64,000 nt of DNA from Cordylochernes scorpioides (Eukaryota > Arthropoda > Arachnida > Pseudoscorpiones > Chernetidae), in NCBI GenBank assembly GCA_030710605.1, contig CP092880.1:19033791-19097790 (forward strand). The letters are read 5' to 3'. Position numbers and translations under genes: made by a program. Shown here piece by piece: positions 21,280 through 35,007 of this stretch. The stretch's first letter is position 1; every line of letters begins with the position of its first letter. The notes under the pieces are model-generated. The model saw only the letters and a program-made list of their open reading frames with translations. It did not search any database and was not told the DNA's origin.

Positions 21280-24200
21280 AAGTAATGGACAAATGCGTTT
21301 GTGCTATTCATTATTCATCTGCCTTTCATCAGTTACTATGAAAGCAGGCCCATTTCTAGCAAAATGCATTTTCCATTACTAGGTGAAGCCAGGTGTACCG
21401 AAACCTATAGGGAAGATAAGGCTAATCAAAATGATGGTATGCTATTCTAGATGTTTATTATTCCGAACATTAGTGGGCATTGTGCATCCTGGCAAAGGGG
21501 TTTTTATGTGTTATTATTCTGTCAGCACACTGTTATCAACATAGGTTATGGGGGACAGTCATATCATATGTATGGAAGTAAGCAAGGTCATCTGTCTTAC
21601 CATTCATGGGTATATATACCACCCTTCCACTTTCTTCTTTGGCCTTGAGGAGTAGGCCCTCCTTGTGGTAAGTCCTCTCAACCCCATCCTTGCCTCTTGT
21701 GGTGCTGGATTCATTGCTACCTTCTTTCTGCTAACAATACAGTTAGAGCATTTCCCTATTACATATTATATATAAAAATTTGGGCGCCAAGAAGTCGTTT
21801 AGAAATAACTGACTAGTCCAACTCCTAAAACATGCCAGCATCTTTATTTAAGTACCAATCAAGACATTCGTGTGGTATAGTTATACATATACAATCAAAG
21901 GAAAGGATAATTATAGTTAGCTGAAAGAAATATCTTGATACATAATGATTAGCCTATGACATGATGACTTTTGCTAAATAAAAAAAAAAAGGTTACAGAA
22001 AACAAATTGTGAAAGTAATTATTAAATAAGGCACGAAATATGTAATGATAAAATGAATCCTTCCATGTTATATGATGGGTATAATATATATATTGAAGAA
22101 AACACGTATCATGCAGATAGTGATTAAATATGATAAAAAATCATCCCATGATAGATGATAAAGAAAACTACTACAAAATTATATATGATGACAAAATATA
22201 TATACTTATACAAGTAAGGCGGATAAAAGACAATAAGGATAAAATAGATCATGCCTTGAGGGAAGAATAAGCCATGACAACATGTTAAAAAAAATCGCAA
22301 CATGGCCGGTAAATATTACTAATATCATGAATATCAAAGGAAATAAAATTGTTGAAATGAATAGCATATGATTATAATATAATATATATGATATAAAATA
22401 ATAACATATTCAATTAGAAAATGAAAACACATTATATATATTTGTGCGCTGAAGGTTCAAGGTTTAGTATCTCAGTTAAGTTTTTCAATCTTATTCAGTC
22501 TGGAATCACGAGTTGGTCACTGGGTAATATTCGTCTATCCCGATCCTACTGGAGGGTGTGTTTTCTCTTATGTGTTAGATTCCTCTGTTACAATACTCTC
22601 AACTCAGATGGGTACGTCATTTAGAATCTTGGTCAAATGGAACATAGCCCAGACCTCTATTAAACTACACAGTCCATTTAAATCTAGGGTGACAACCGTA
22701 TGAAGAAAGCTCTCTGTTTGACAGAGAAACTAATCAACTTCTCCCATTTTGTTTGTGACTCTGTTTACCTTGTCTCTGGGGTGTGTACAGTTCAGCTACC
22801 TCCCCCTTCCAAGAAATTCATATTACTTTCATCTACTAATATACCCTCTATTCATTGACCTGAATCCTACAAATCTACATCTTATAAATTTGAATTTTAT
22901 CAATCTGAAATTTTGGTTCTTTTACAAATTCCTTCAGAATTCTACTCCCTGTATAACTGCTCTTAATTCTACTGTCCTCAATACAACACTTCTAAAACTT
23001 TGACTCATTGGCTCGTTCTGGCGTCTCGTTCGCGGTCCTTATAGTTAACTAATACTTTAGAATCTTATCCTATCATGAAACGAGTTTAAACTCGTTGAAG
23101 GTCCTAATAATTACTTATTCTGCCTCTCGAATCGGTCTTATGCTCGAATTCATTCCAACAAAACGTATGGCAGGGCGAATCCTTTATTAGAAGAAACTTC
23201 CGCTAGCTATGGGGGATCAAACTGGTACCAAAAAAATTCAATAGACGGAAACTACTTCGTCTAGAATAACTGGGCAATCTCTGCCTACATGCCAATCTTA
23301 CAGGACCTCCCGTCTGGAATACCCTCGCTCCAGCCACGCTAAAAACGTCGAAACTACGGTGTCAGATCGGTTACCCAAGGTCGCGCCGTTATACCCCAGG
23401 CTATACGGCATGGCTAAAACAAATCCCCCATCCTGCATAAAATTCAATCTATACCTCTTCGTTTCCTCTAATGAGGAGAAGTTTTGTGGGTTTCCTGGTC
23501 TGATCATAACCTCCCACAACCTTCCAGTCTGAGAATCAAGATATGATCATTATCTACGACTCTTAAAATTCAAGTTGATATAAATAACAAAGAGTACTTG
23601 ATTACCCTAGTAATAGAAATTAAAATTTTATACTCCCGAAAGGGGAGACCTAACAAAATGGAGCGAATACCTTTCCTAACAATAGAGTTTTTACAGTCCT
23701 GTGAGGCTATCGTTCCTAACAAATAAAGAAATCAAAATTGAAAATTGAACCTATTAAATTCCCTAACACGCTCTAAAGTAATTTTGGTCTAACAGTATAC
23801 TAGTTTTTAACCTTCTCATCATTTATTCCACTTCACATTCATACAAAAAAAAAATTCAGTCACTGTGGGCATTCATTCTAAAGTTAAAAGCTGCTATAGA
23901 CGCCAAAACACTCAATAATCTCTATCAAATAAACCCTAACAATTTCTAAATTCCAGGACTAATGTGAAATCAAATAAAGTTTTCTAATTAAAACAAATTG
24001 GGAACTAAAGCCCTAGGTTACTCAAAGAAAATGCCTCTGTACAAGCTCTATATATACTAACACTTTATACTCGATAAATGATTGTTAACAATAATTGTTA
24101 ACAATTCTAAATAATCTGGAAGCTAACCTACCAAAAAAAAAAAAGAATCAGTGTAACTTCAAAAACTGCCCTTGCCTTGACACTAAGCGACTTTTCACGA

Positions 24201-27200
24201 CAATTCTATAAAGACACACACAAATTATAATGGTGAATAAAGGACCATTAAATGTGACACCTCATAAAAGCGGATTGAGTCACTCCCCTAGCCACCGTGG
24301 GTGAAGTCACTATCTTCTTACTTCATCGTGCGTCTGTCCCCTTTGCAGTAGTCCGACCTCAACACTCTATTGAAAGATGGATTTATAGGGTTTATGATTC
24401 ACTACCCAACACTAACATTCTCAAGTGCTTTCCAAGGATCGACTACGGTCTGGGCCTACTTAACTTCTACCCCTGGCTTAGGGTCCCTATACTTCACAAC
24501 TTTACTCTGAAAGATTGACCTTTCATGTCCTCATTAGAAACCTATTTCAAAGCTACTACCTGAAGGCCAGGGATTATAGGGTTTCTGAATTACCCAACAC
24601 AAGCCATAGGATGCCTATTAGGTTCGTTGTTTTAGACATAGCCCCCCTCTAAGTTGTGATTTCCTACATCTTCCTTCACCTATTACTCCTGATAATAACT
24701 AAAATTTCAGATTTACACTAAATAGTTAATTCACAATGGTATACATTATTCTCATTGGTCTTTGAAACTCGGGTTTTAACAAGAAATAGTTTGTATAGAA
24801 AAAAAAAAAAGGAATCCCAATGAAGTTCTACTTAAAAAAAAAAAAGGTTTTTAAATAAAAAAAAAAAGGTTGAAATCTCTAAACTTCTCATTCTATCGAG
24901 CTGATTCTCCGTACACACTCCAAAATCCTAGTTAGAGGCGACAGTCTAAGCAGAATTTACACTGTGTGGGCCTTTTCACCCTTGTAGACCTGCGTAAAGT
25001 TAAACTGTTTACACTAACTCTGTCAACTTCCCCTCGTCTCATTACTTCTGAGTTCGCTCTGGTTGTATTGTTGGATAAAATTGTAACATAACAATAAAAA
25101 GAAACTAAAAATTTCCTAAATCATATCTTGACAGGTTGTACAAGCTCTTCAAAACGGTGTGTCATATTAAAACAAGGTTGTGAGACAACTCTTAATTATA
25201 TACTATACTAAAAATGAGGCTGAGTCAATTCTACACTAGGAGAACACGAAAACCCAAGATGTCGTTCTTGCAGCGAGCATGGGGCCCTATCACAACCCCG
25301 AAGTACAAGGACAGACTGCCTAAGGTCTTGTGACCGACTAGTAAGCAGCGGGATGCCGTTTCTCGTGTTGAGGGAGCGATGTCAGTAGGACAGAGTTTCC
25401 TGGTATTCCCTCTTATCTGGCACGACCGGTCGGGGTGAACAGTCGCGTCACGTGAAAGGAGGAAATATCTGAGTTCCCCCCTCTTGCTCTATCTGTTGGG
25501 TCGATTTGGCTCATGTAAATAGTAACTCTTATACTATATCTAAAATCTCTCATATAACTTATTAAATAAAACGGTGTTCTATACAAGGATAAGGTTGTGA
25601 CAATTTTCTCTAAATGACACACTAATATTAAAACAAATTGTGAAGATCTTTAAAGATGGCAACAAACACTACAGTAAGGTTGTGAGACGGTATTCTGCAC
25701 AAAGACAAGGATGAGACAAATAACACACAAACCCTGAAACATGGTGTTAAAGCTCCGTTCAACACTTAGCACTAGAACACATGTTAAAAAAAAAAACTGC
25801 AAACTGTTTAAAGTTCACCATAACACTAAGACATATTTGCTATTTAATATATAACCTAATATTGTAATTAATAAAGACCTATCTATATTAAATAGTGTAT
25901 ACTGTTGCCGAAACTTATGTAAATCAGCTTACACAAACCCCCAGTGCATAATATGTCTTATTTTAAAGAAATAGTTCTATCGAGGCGATATTGCGGTCGA
26001 CAGCTACGCTTTATACATTAAATGTACTTTCTTCTATCAACCTTTATCTACTATTTACAAAACTCTTTATCCAACCCTTTCCAATTCTTTCTCTTTCAAC
26101 ATCTTTCTGCATCTCTCTATCTCTTTCTCATCAACATTCAACGCTTTCTCACTCTTTTTATCACTTTCAACACCTCTTTCATCACCTCTCTCTCATCTCT
26201 CTTCCATCATTTTCTACACATTTCACTGCCTTTTCATCCCTCTGGTGTTTCCTCGAAACCCGTCATCGGGATCTGGATCCCGATCTATTATCACTCTTAA
26301 TTTTGAACTACTCTATTCCAACAGCCTATGACCTTTAAGCTTTATAACTCCATATACACTCGGCGGGGTAGTTACCTTGTTAAGAAAACCTATAATGTCA
26401 TAGATCATTTAGAGAGAGAACATAACAAATTTGTGCGAATAGTTTGCTTCAACTATTGATTGTAAGCCTATTAAACTCGTTCTCTTTAGGTTGGCTCGCT
26501 CATTAGTCTTCGATTTTTTTATTCAATGGTCATATTGAGTCCACATGGGTGCTGAACGTAAACTGTATTAAAATGGTGTAGTTTTCTAGTTTTCGAATTA
26601 TATGACAGTTAGAAAAAAAAATTCTGGAAATATCTCGCACTGGCTACTATAAAAAAAATTGAATGGGGTACAACTCCGATCTTACAGGATACCTCATGGC
26701 TCATAGAATTGAATCGCTCATTTCTCACTAAAATATTCACACAGGTATGGAGGTCTCCAGTGGTTCTATAGCTATTGGTCAACTAAATTAATTGGTGGCA
26801 GAAATTGAAGTTAGTTTAAAGGCTCATGTGCTGTTTTGTCATGCGTCTTTATGTCATCTGCAAAGGAAAGTGTCGCCTCAAAGGACCTAATTCTGGGACT
26901 AACATCCGCTGCACATTTCAGGAAGGAGTGGTCGTCCATACAATAGCAAGATATCATTTTGCTGCCAATGTACAATGTTGAGCATTTTCCATGTCGTCAT
27001 TTTGTCGATCCCCAATCTTCTAGAGGTGTTTCTTTAAGCATTTCTCGATGTCATTTAATGCTCCATGCGATCCCGCCTGGCATTCAATAAGTAAGTATTT
27101 GATCGTACCACCTCCAGGAGACCATCCCATTGCGGCCGAATCATTTCCACCCAACTTACAACGCCGTCCATATCGCGTAATTGAAATTAGTGTAAAACTC

Positions 27201-29715
27201 AAAGAATAAGACCTTAATCTCTTAATTCTTTACTAATTTCAGTTGGCTCAACATAAATCTTCTCAATTATTAAATTTAGTACAGTGGCGTGACATGTCAC
27301 ACTTCTTCTAGTTCTTTCGCAAGCTCGATTAATCCTAGTGAAAGCCAGTTCAGGCGTCAATCCCGTGCTAACCCGTCATGCATGACTTCAAATTTGGAAA
27401 TTATTAGACCTGAATATTTGCAGTGGCATCTGCTTCCACTGAAAGTATTTAAGACACAAGGCTGCCTCTTTAAATCACTGTCTTTACTCCCACATGCCTG
27501 TGTAAACTTTAACCATGACCTTATCAATTCTCAAAATTCTGCCTATCGAGTATCCTGAGAATCAATGTTCTTCTTGTCTACGGCGGATTAACACAATAAT
27601 TGTTCCCTAGAGTTATCTGCGTCGAGTGGTCAGTCTGTACTACTAATTCTCCACTCTAACTCCAGGATTCCTTTATCTACTCAGGCTGTTCAAAATTTTT
27701 CAAGACAGTTGTTCAAATCCCCAATGATAATCTGCTAAATTTCGATAATTATTGAAATTCTCATTAAACAGACTAACTACACCTTCCTGACACAGAAGTG
27801 TCCAGCATCAAGATATGGCGTACTGCCCATTTCTTCATTTGATGACTGTGTCAAATTACAGCTGAAGAAACATACTAAGCATATAACTGGTTTAAATTTC
27901 ATGTAATCTCATCATGCCTTCTGCTGGCAAATATTTACTGTAAAAATTCAATACTATCAAGATGGTTTTATTTGTCTTCATCCAAAAAAAATGTTTCAGA
28001 AATAGAATCTTGGAAATCTCTACTAAAGACAAAAATTATACATTTGTCAATTCAGGATAACCTTCCCTTGTCAGAGTGTATACAGGATATTTAAGATCAT
28101 ATGCAGTTGGAGGCATCATGAAAAAAAAAAAAAAGTCGGTTGCCTGACGCGTCTTTTTATGGTGATCAAATTTCTCTCTTCACGGGTACGCTAACCGGAT
28201 CTTCAATTCTATTTTCACCTTAAGGCTCATATATCTGGATGCACAGGCTAGTATGATTTGATAGAAAGCGCTATTAAAATGAAGTTAAGATATTTGTATC
28301 CAGCAATAATTATCAGAACTCACCTCTGCTGTGAGAAAATTATATCAGAGCTATGATGAAAAAAAATGCTAAGTCATTTCAGTAGACTACTGTAAAACAC
28401 TGATCACCGTTCTAAATTTGAACCATGGGAAATCCAACCTCATTTCTCATACTGTATATAATAATTTGAGAAAGTAAAATAAAGAAATTGTAATCAATGG
28501 TGCTCGCAACAGAATTCAAAATGATTGAGACACAGAACATTATAAATAATGTCCAGCAAGCAGGATACCAAACCATCTTTATATTACAACATTTCCACAA
28601 AATATCTATAGGGCGATATGTTACATTCCATACTCACAAACATCTATAACAATAGCCAACTACTTAAGAAACTCTGGCATCCAAACGTATTACTGTAATT
28701 CCCCTAACATAGGCTCCACCATAAAAGTCCGCTATCTAAAATAATCCTACTATCATAAAACCCACTAACCAAAACAGAGAATAAAAGGCAATATATTCCG
28801 TAGAGTGCAACAGCTGCCAAGTAATACGCAGGGGAGACAGGAAGGAGAGTCAGCAATAGAATATATGAACATAGACGCAACGTTATTAATCAAGACAATA
28901 GGTCTCTAATTTTCCAATACTGCAAAGGAACAGGTCACACTTTCGCATTAGGAGAACCTAGAATACATTACAATAACATAAACAGCAAATATCAAAGGCT
29001 TATAATTGATTTTCTATTATTCAGAAAACACAATAGCATTAATAGAAAATAGATTTGCCCGAAACATATAACACAATATATCCTAGTACCAGCTAATAAT
29101 ATCAACAATAATATAAGTAACTTATATGTAATAGCCAATGACTATTATAAAACTACTTAAATAATAGAATTTCTAACCTATAAGATAATTCATAGAATAT
29201 AGCAAACAATAGTAGAATATGTGTAAATACCTTAACCAAAAAAAAATGTCTTAAGAAAACAAATAATATGCAAAACTTCCTAATGTATATATATATATGT
29301 ACATAGAATCATAATAGTTTTAGCATCAGGCGACGTTATATTTTCTTGATATATTGTATATGTTTCTCCTGTAGAAGGGCGGACAAGCTCGAATGCTCGA
29401 GAAGACCAGAATAAAAGATACTCATCCCCATAGACGTTTTACTTTGATATCAGAAATCAATGATAATATTAAGGTTTTGCCACAAACAATGTGAATCGTA
29501 AGAGACAGCGGCGAGAGATGCGGTATACACCGCCTCAACATAACTTTCATTGCCTGATAAAATGCCAGTGAAACGGAAAGCATAAATTAAAATTCACGAT
29601 TTATAATAGACTGTTAATCTCAGGATGCGTGGACTACTTCACCAATACTTAAAAATAGTATGGCTTTTCATTAGGTATATATTTCTAAAGTATAGGGGAA
29701 GAAACATATACTAAA
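21280..29715 (-). other. Interior of LARD-AB without recognisable coding
   Basis: From 21280 to about 25062 and from about 28150 to 29715 it aligns with the interior of LARD-CD. Between them lies a segment of about 3.1 kb replaced by a different 1.3-kb segment in LARD-CD. Short frames occur (for example minus strand 23298-23519 and 28412-28600) but none is a known retroelement protein. Poly-A and poly-T runs are frequent. T/C-rich sequence at 26020-26300 gives low-complexity frames only. Confidence 0.75.
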
Positions 29716-29738
29716 TTCGAGCCCCGCGGCGGGCGACA
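29716..29738 (-). promoter_or_regulatory. Primer-binding site of LARD-AB, diverged
   Basis: The minus strand reads TGTCGCCCGCCGCGGGGC followed by tcgaa. It lies at the place where LARD-CD has the tRNA-Lys site and differs from it at four of 18 positions. The plus strand therefore still resembles the 3' end of a tRNA. Confidence 0.7.
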
Positions 29739-29739
29739 T

Positions 29740-31519
29740 TGATGGGTTCCCCGGTTTGGATAGTTGAAAAGGGAGGATACACGATGTGACTTATTAAAGT
29801 TTCCTTACTTAAGTATATATATATAGCAATTTAGGTCAACAACCCCATGTATATAACCCGCAGCAAGACCTTAATGTTGTATAATAGCAGCACAGCTGTC
29901 AGTGATACACTATCGGCATATGTCTTTACATCATCACATGTAATGCAATTTGTGCAAACAGGATAAATAAAATAAATAAAAAAAAGAAAAGGGGGGAAAA
30001 ACTCTGTAATTGATTAAGAGTTGAGCTAAAGCAAGGATTCGAGCATATAATATTGTCAGAACAATGGTCTAAAGATGGAAACAGCCGCGACACTATTATA
30101 CAATTTCATCAGACAACCCATGAAATCGTTATTAAATTGGGCAATCTATAAAACACTGAAACACAGACACTCGCGGCAATGTATGTGGCCGGTAATTTAT
30201 GGGAGACTTGATTATTAGTAACATTCCCTTCAAATAGGTAATAAACATACAACATTTCATTTAAACAGTGGGAATAGCACCATAAGGCAAATTATGTATG
30301 AAATAGGTAACAGAGGAAACAAGAAAATTTCTCTAGATATTTATTTAAATATCTTAAAATTTGGGAACATGTCTATACTGACGAGATATGCTATTTACAT
30401 AGTAAAATTTAGATAGAGGTGACCTGAAGTTACTTTATAGCCCTTTAGGGCCCATGCGAAATCTAGGTTGGCTACTACACAAAAAGGGGGGGGGGGAAAC
30501 CTAGATCTCCATCTATTCTAGCGGGACAAAATATACGAACCCTAACACTCCTTTTTAAGTCACTTAAAGCCCTTTAGGGCCCATTCAGAATCTAAATAGA
30601 TTAGCTTCTGTTCGAAAAATAAAAAGGGGGGGGGGGCTAAACCATAATGGCGAGGGGCTTACCTTCTCTCGAAAGCGGCGGCAAGGTCTGGTCTCCTCTA
30701 CGTCTCAGGCCCGACTAAAAATCGTCCTTCTCACTGAGCGACTTCCGATCGAATCTCGCCTTTTGGCAAAGAACCTCCTCTTATTCATGTCTCTCTCCAT
30801 TTTCATTCGCCGAAAGAAACACCAATCAAAATGGCCAACGCTCCAGTATCAATTTCATAGACGCCCCAGGCCTCATCAAAATAGAACATATAGTATTACC
30901 AAAACAAAAAAATCTAAAGAGAGAAACAACCACGGCACTAGTGTAAGATTTCAGACTCCAGGCCTCTTCCATCAAAATAGAACATATAGTATTACCAAAA
31001 CAAAAAAATCTAAAGAGAGCAACACCTACGGCGATAGTGTAAAATTTCAGACCCCAGCCCCCTCCCCTCCACATGGATTGAAATAAAATCCTCCCTTTTT
31101 CTCGGGACGATATATATATATATCGCCCCCCCTCCGTCTTAGCTAAAATTGACACAGGTCCCTTTTCACTTGAACTGTAATATAACGCTTTCCTTTCTCG
31201 GGAAGGATTTTTTTATAAGGTTCAGTCTTTTAGAGATCTTCCTTCTCCATTTTTTTTTTCTGGTCACCTTTACCTAAATTTTTGGTGAGGGGAATATATG
31301 TACATATGAAACAACAGTTTCCAGCTCGGATGTCTCTGGATGTCTTCTTCTTTACCAGGCATCAGCTTTCGGCATGGAAGTCTGGTGTCATCTGTTGTCT
31401 AGGTTTCTGGGCAAAAAGAATGGTCTGTAAGTCTATGTGGGAGGGAAGCCATGTATCCATTTGATTTGATTATACATACGCCTTCTGTTGGGGTATGGTT
31501 ACAAAAACGTGCCCCAACA
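29740..31519 (-). repeat. 5' LTR of LARD-AB (LTR B)
   Basis: It begins TGATGGG and ends CCCCAACA on the plus strand. It carries the same tandem module pair and TATA segment as LTR A. Confidence 0.93.
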
Positions 31520-31523
31520 TCAG

Positions 31524-34500
31524 TACATGGACCAGGTTCTCTTGTTTTGCGTCTCCTGGTTGGTTGGTCCACAGGTTCAACTTCGAAGGTCACGTCAGAG
31601 AGTTTCCGAGTAACCCTGTATGGCCCGAAGTACCTTTTCATCAGTTTTTCTGATGTCCCTATCGGGATGAAAATCCATACCAGGTCACCGACGTTGTAAT
31701 CCATTGCCTCGTGCTTTGAGTCATATCTGGCCTTGTCCTTTTCTTGGGCTTTCAAGGTTTCTAATCTTGCTAGCTGCCTAGTTTCTTCGACTCGCGAGGC
31801 AATCTTCTGATTGTAATCCTCTTGGAGATCTTCATGCGGATTTGGGAAAAGAGTGTCTACAGTTGTTTCGGCTTCGCGTCCATGAATCAGTTTAAAAGGG
31901 GTAAAACCTGTCGTATCTTGTTTTGCCGTGTTGTAGGCGAACGTGACGTAGGGCAGGATTACGTCCCAGTCCTTCTGTCAACACTTACATACATAGCGAT
32001 CATGTTGGCTAAGGTTTTGTTTAACCTCTCTGTCAGTCCATTCGTCTGGGGATGATACGCTGTCGTGAACCGATGTATCGACGAGCATTGATTGGTTGAG
32101 TTCCGCAATCAACTTGGATTGAAATACTCGTCCCTCGGTCCGTGATGATTTCTCTGGGGGCTCCGTGCTTGAGAACAACATCTTCCATTAAGAACTTGGC
32201 TGCTTCTTTTGCTTCCCCTGTGGGTAAGGCTTTAGTAACGGCAAATCGAGTAAGATAGTCGGTACAGACTATGATCCATTTATTACCATTATCAGACTTG
32301 GGAAATCTTCCAAGGAGGTCCATTCCAACTCTCTGAAAAGGGGAGGTTGCAGGAGGTATGGCCTTAAGTAGTCCGGGTGGCTTTTGAGTTGATTGTTTCT
32401 TTCTTTGGCACTCTTTACAATGAGCGACATACTTCCGTATGTCCCGGAGAAGTCCTGGCAGAAATATTTATTTTTAACTCTCTCATATGTCTTCGAAAAT
32501 CCAAGATGACCTGCTGTGGGAGCGTCGTGTAAACTTTTCAGTAGTTCTAAGCGTAAGTGCTTGGGAATAACTAAAAGGTGTTGGTTTCCCAGGGGGTCGA
32601 AATTCTTTTTGTATAAGGTTCCTTTTAAACATTTCATATCCTTTCGATTCGGCACCAAATCTTTCTGTTTCCTCTATCAATTTACAAATTTTAGGGTCTT
32701 TTCTTTGTTCAGCCTCGAAGCACGTCAGAGCAGTTATTGAGGGTATATCATCATCCTCATCATTGTATGCTTCTTCCGATTCAAGTTGGAGAGGATTTCG
32801 AGAAAGACAGTCGGCATCTTGGTGTTTGCGTCCACTTTTATAAACAACCATTACATTGTATTCTTGGAGTTTTAAAGCCCATCTTGCTAGTCTTCCTGTC
32901 GGGTCCTTCAGATTAGATAACCAGCAAAGAGCGTGGTGGTCAGTGACGATGACAAACTCACGACCAAAAAGGTACGGTCGAAATTTGTTGATGGCCCCAT
33001 ATTGCGGCCAAGCATTCTCTTTCCGTTGTTGAGTAATTCTTCTCCGCCTTAGATAAAGTTCTTGAAGCATAACCAACTGGCCGCTCTTTCCCATCGTTGA
33101 TCTGTACGAGGACAGCTCCAATTCCATAGCCGCTGGCGTCAGTATGAAGCTCGGTTTGGCAGTTGTTCTTCGAAATAGGCAAGAACAGGTTCAGACATCA
33201 ATGCCTTTTTCAAGAATCAAAAGCATCCTGTTGGTCAGAGTTCCACAATGAATTTATTATCTTTTTTGAGGACTTCGTGTAAAGGAGCAGCTTTCTCAGC
33301 AAAAATTTTCGATAAATCTACGATAATAGGAACATAGGCCAATGAAGCTTCTCACATCTGTTATAGATTTTGGGTTGGAAACTTGGCGATAGCTTCAATT
33401 TTTTCTGGATCGGGATAAATACCTTTACTATCGACGAAGGTGTCCCAAACACTCTGATTCGTTTGGTTCCGAAAAAGCACTTTTTTGGGTTGAGGCGTAG
33501 CTCGGCCTTGTCGAGGACATTGTAGTATGATTTCAAGCCGGTGTAAATGTTCGTTGAACGATTTGGAATACACCACGATGTCGTCTAAATAACAGAGGGC
33601 CATCGTCCATTTCAGGCCTTTCAATAATCTTGTCCATCATGCGCTCGAATGTTGCAGGGGCATTGCACAGGCCAAAGGGCATGACTAGGAATTCGTAGAG
33701 TCCGTCAGGGGTGATAAAGGCAGTTTTTTCTCTATCTGCTTCGTCGACTTCTATTTGCCAATATCCTGAACGAAGGTCCATTGATGAATAAAATTTGGCT
33801 CCTTTCAGGGAGTCAAGTGTATCATCGATTCGGTGGTAGTGGGTAAACGTCTTTTTTAGTAACTTTGTTTAGTCGTCTGTAATCCACACAGAAACGCCAG
33901 TTACCATCCTTCTTCTTCACTAAAATAACCGGCGATGACCATGGACTTTCTGAATGACGTATAATACCGGCGTCTAGCATTTTGTCCACTTCCGTTTGGA
34001 TTGCTTGGCGTTCTGTAGGGGAGACTCGATATGGTCTATGCTTAATAGGCCTGATGGTTTCCCAGTTTCAATTTTATGTTTGGCTAATGAAGTTTGCTTT
34101 ACAGATTCATTATTTTTATCAAATATTTTATCATATCGTTTTAAAATTGATAAGATTTGAGACTGCTGCTCTTCTGATAAATCATCACTAATTAAATTTT
34201 GTAAAAATTTAAAGTCACTTTTATCAGCATGACTGGCAAGATTCGCATTTTTCACCTCCTTATTAGATTCAGAACATTCTGAAATAGCCGTCAAGTTATT
34301 TTCTTCAACCCTTTGAATTTTTCCTAGGCACATTCCCTTAGGGACTATTTGAGCTGTGGTGCTAGAATTTACGATCCAAAGTTTTCCTTTATTATGGGAA
34401 AAGCCTGAATAATGCACAGGGAGTGTTAACCCTTTTCCTATTAATACCTTTTTCGAAGGTTCAAAAAGTACCTGATTTTGCCCATTAAGCTCTTCACTCA

Positions 34501-34926
34501 TAACATTTATTAGTTTGGTAGATTCGGCTGGGGATTACGACGCTTCTGCTAGCCACAACCTTTCCCATGAAAGCTGGTGAATTTAGTACATCTTTGGCCT
34601 CTTCCAATCTGATTTCGGCGCGTCCCACAATCAATCACGGCATTTGATGCCTCTAGGAAATCCCATCCGAGGATTAATACTTGGGTTACTATTAGGGAGG
34701 ACGATAAACTCAAGCGGCTGTTCCAATCCATTGATGCTCAAGCTGATTGTGCATCGGCCGATCGATGTAACATTCTTGCCATCAGCAACTTTCAGAGTCA
34801 TTCCGCTATCTTTGAACATGGTCTTTTTTAATTGTCGTCTTAATCCATCCAGAGATAACTGAAAAAGAGGAACCTGAATCGACCAGAGCAGAAAATGCTA
34901 TGTCATCAATGATGATTTCGGACATA
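31524..34926 (-). pseudogene. Gypsy-1 Pol: protease, RT, RNase H, integrase, frameshifted
   Basis: Pol would mature Gag, copy the RNA and insert the DNA. Reading from 34926: protease with SALVDSGSSFSVIS near 34885, then reverse transcriptase ([20 protein letters not shown] near 33775 and the YLDD box near 33590). RNase H follows ([14 protein letters not shown] near 33150), then [21 protein letters not shown]. The integrase zinc region (PTAGHLGFSKTYERVK) is near 32500. The integrase core has DLLGRFP, CTDYLTRF and ITDRG between 32323 and 32140. The C-terminal module FGPYRVTRKLSDVTFEVEPVD ends at the TCAG target of LARD-AB. Around ten single-base frameshifts break it, although the domain order is complete and matches Gypsy-2. 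Confidence 0.9.
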
Positions 34927-35007
34927 ATTTTGTTGTAATTTAGCGGCTGTCGACGATGGAGGGTTTTTCACACCCCGCGGCTTCCCCCTCGGAAGAAGAC
35001 GCGACGC

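Larger units (their letters stand above)
19496..31519 (-). mobile_element. LARD-AB: 12-kb non-coding LTR retrotransposon
   Basis: The element is flanked by TCAG at 19492-19495 and 31520-31523. The plus strand begins TGATGGGTTCCCC and ends CCCCAACA. LTRs of 1,771 and 1,780 bp enclose an 8,473-bp interior. Orientation is minus: beside the right LTR lies a primer-binding site, and beside the left LTR a polypurine tract (minus strand ggcaggggaggat). No gag, protease, reverse transcriptase or integrase motif is visible in any frame. This matches the definition of a large retrotransposon derivative, which moves only with proteins from another element. It interrupts the integrase of Gypsy-1. Confidence 0.9.

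Noticed and set aside
25991-26338. 115-codon Ser/Leu/Phe-rich frame, and its overlapping partner at 26022
   Set aside because: Product of T/C-rich low-complexity DNA; two frames are open over the same stretch, which indicates composition and not coding.
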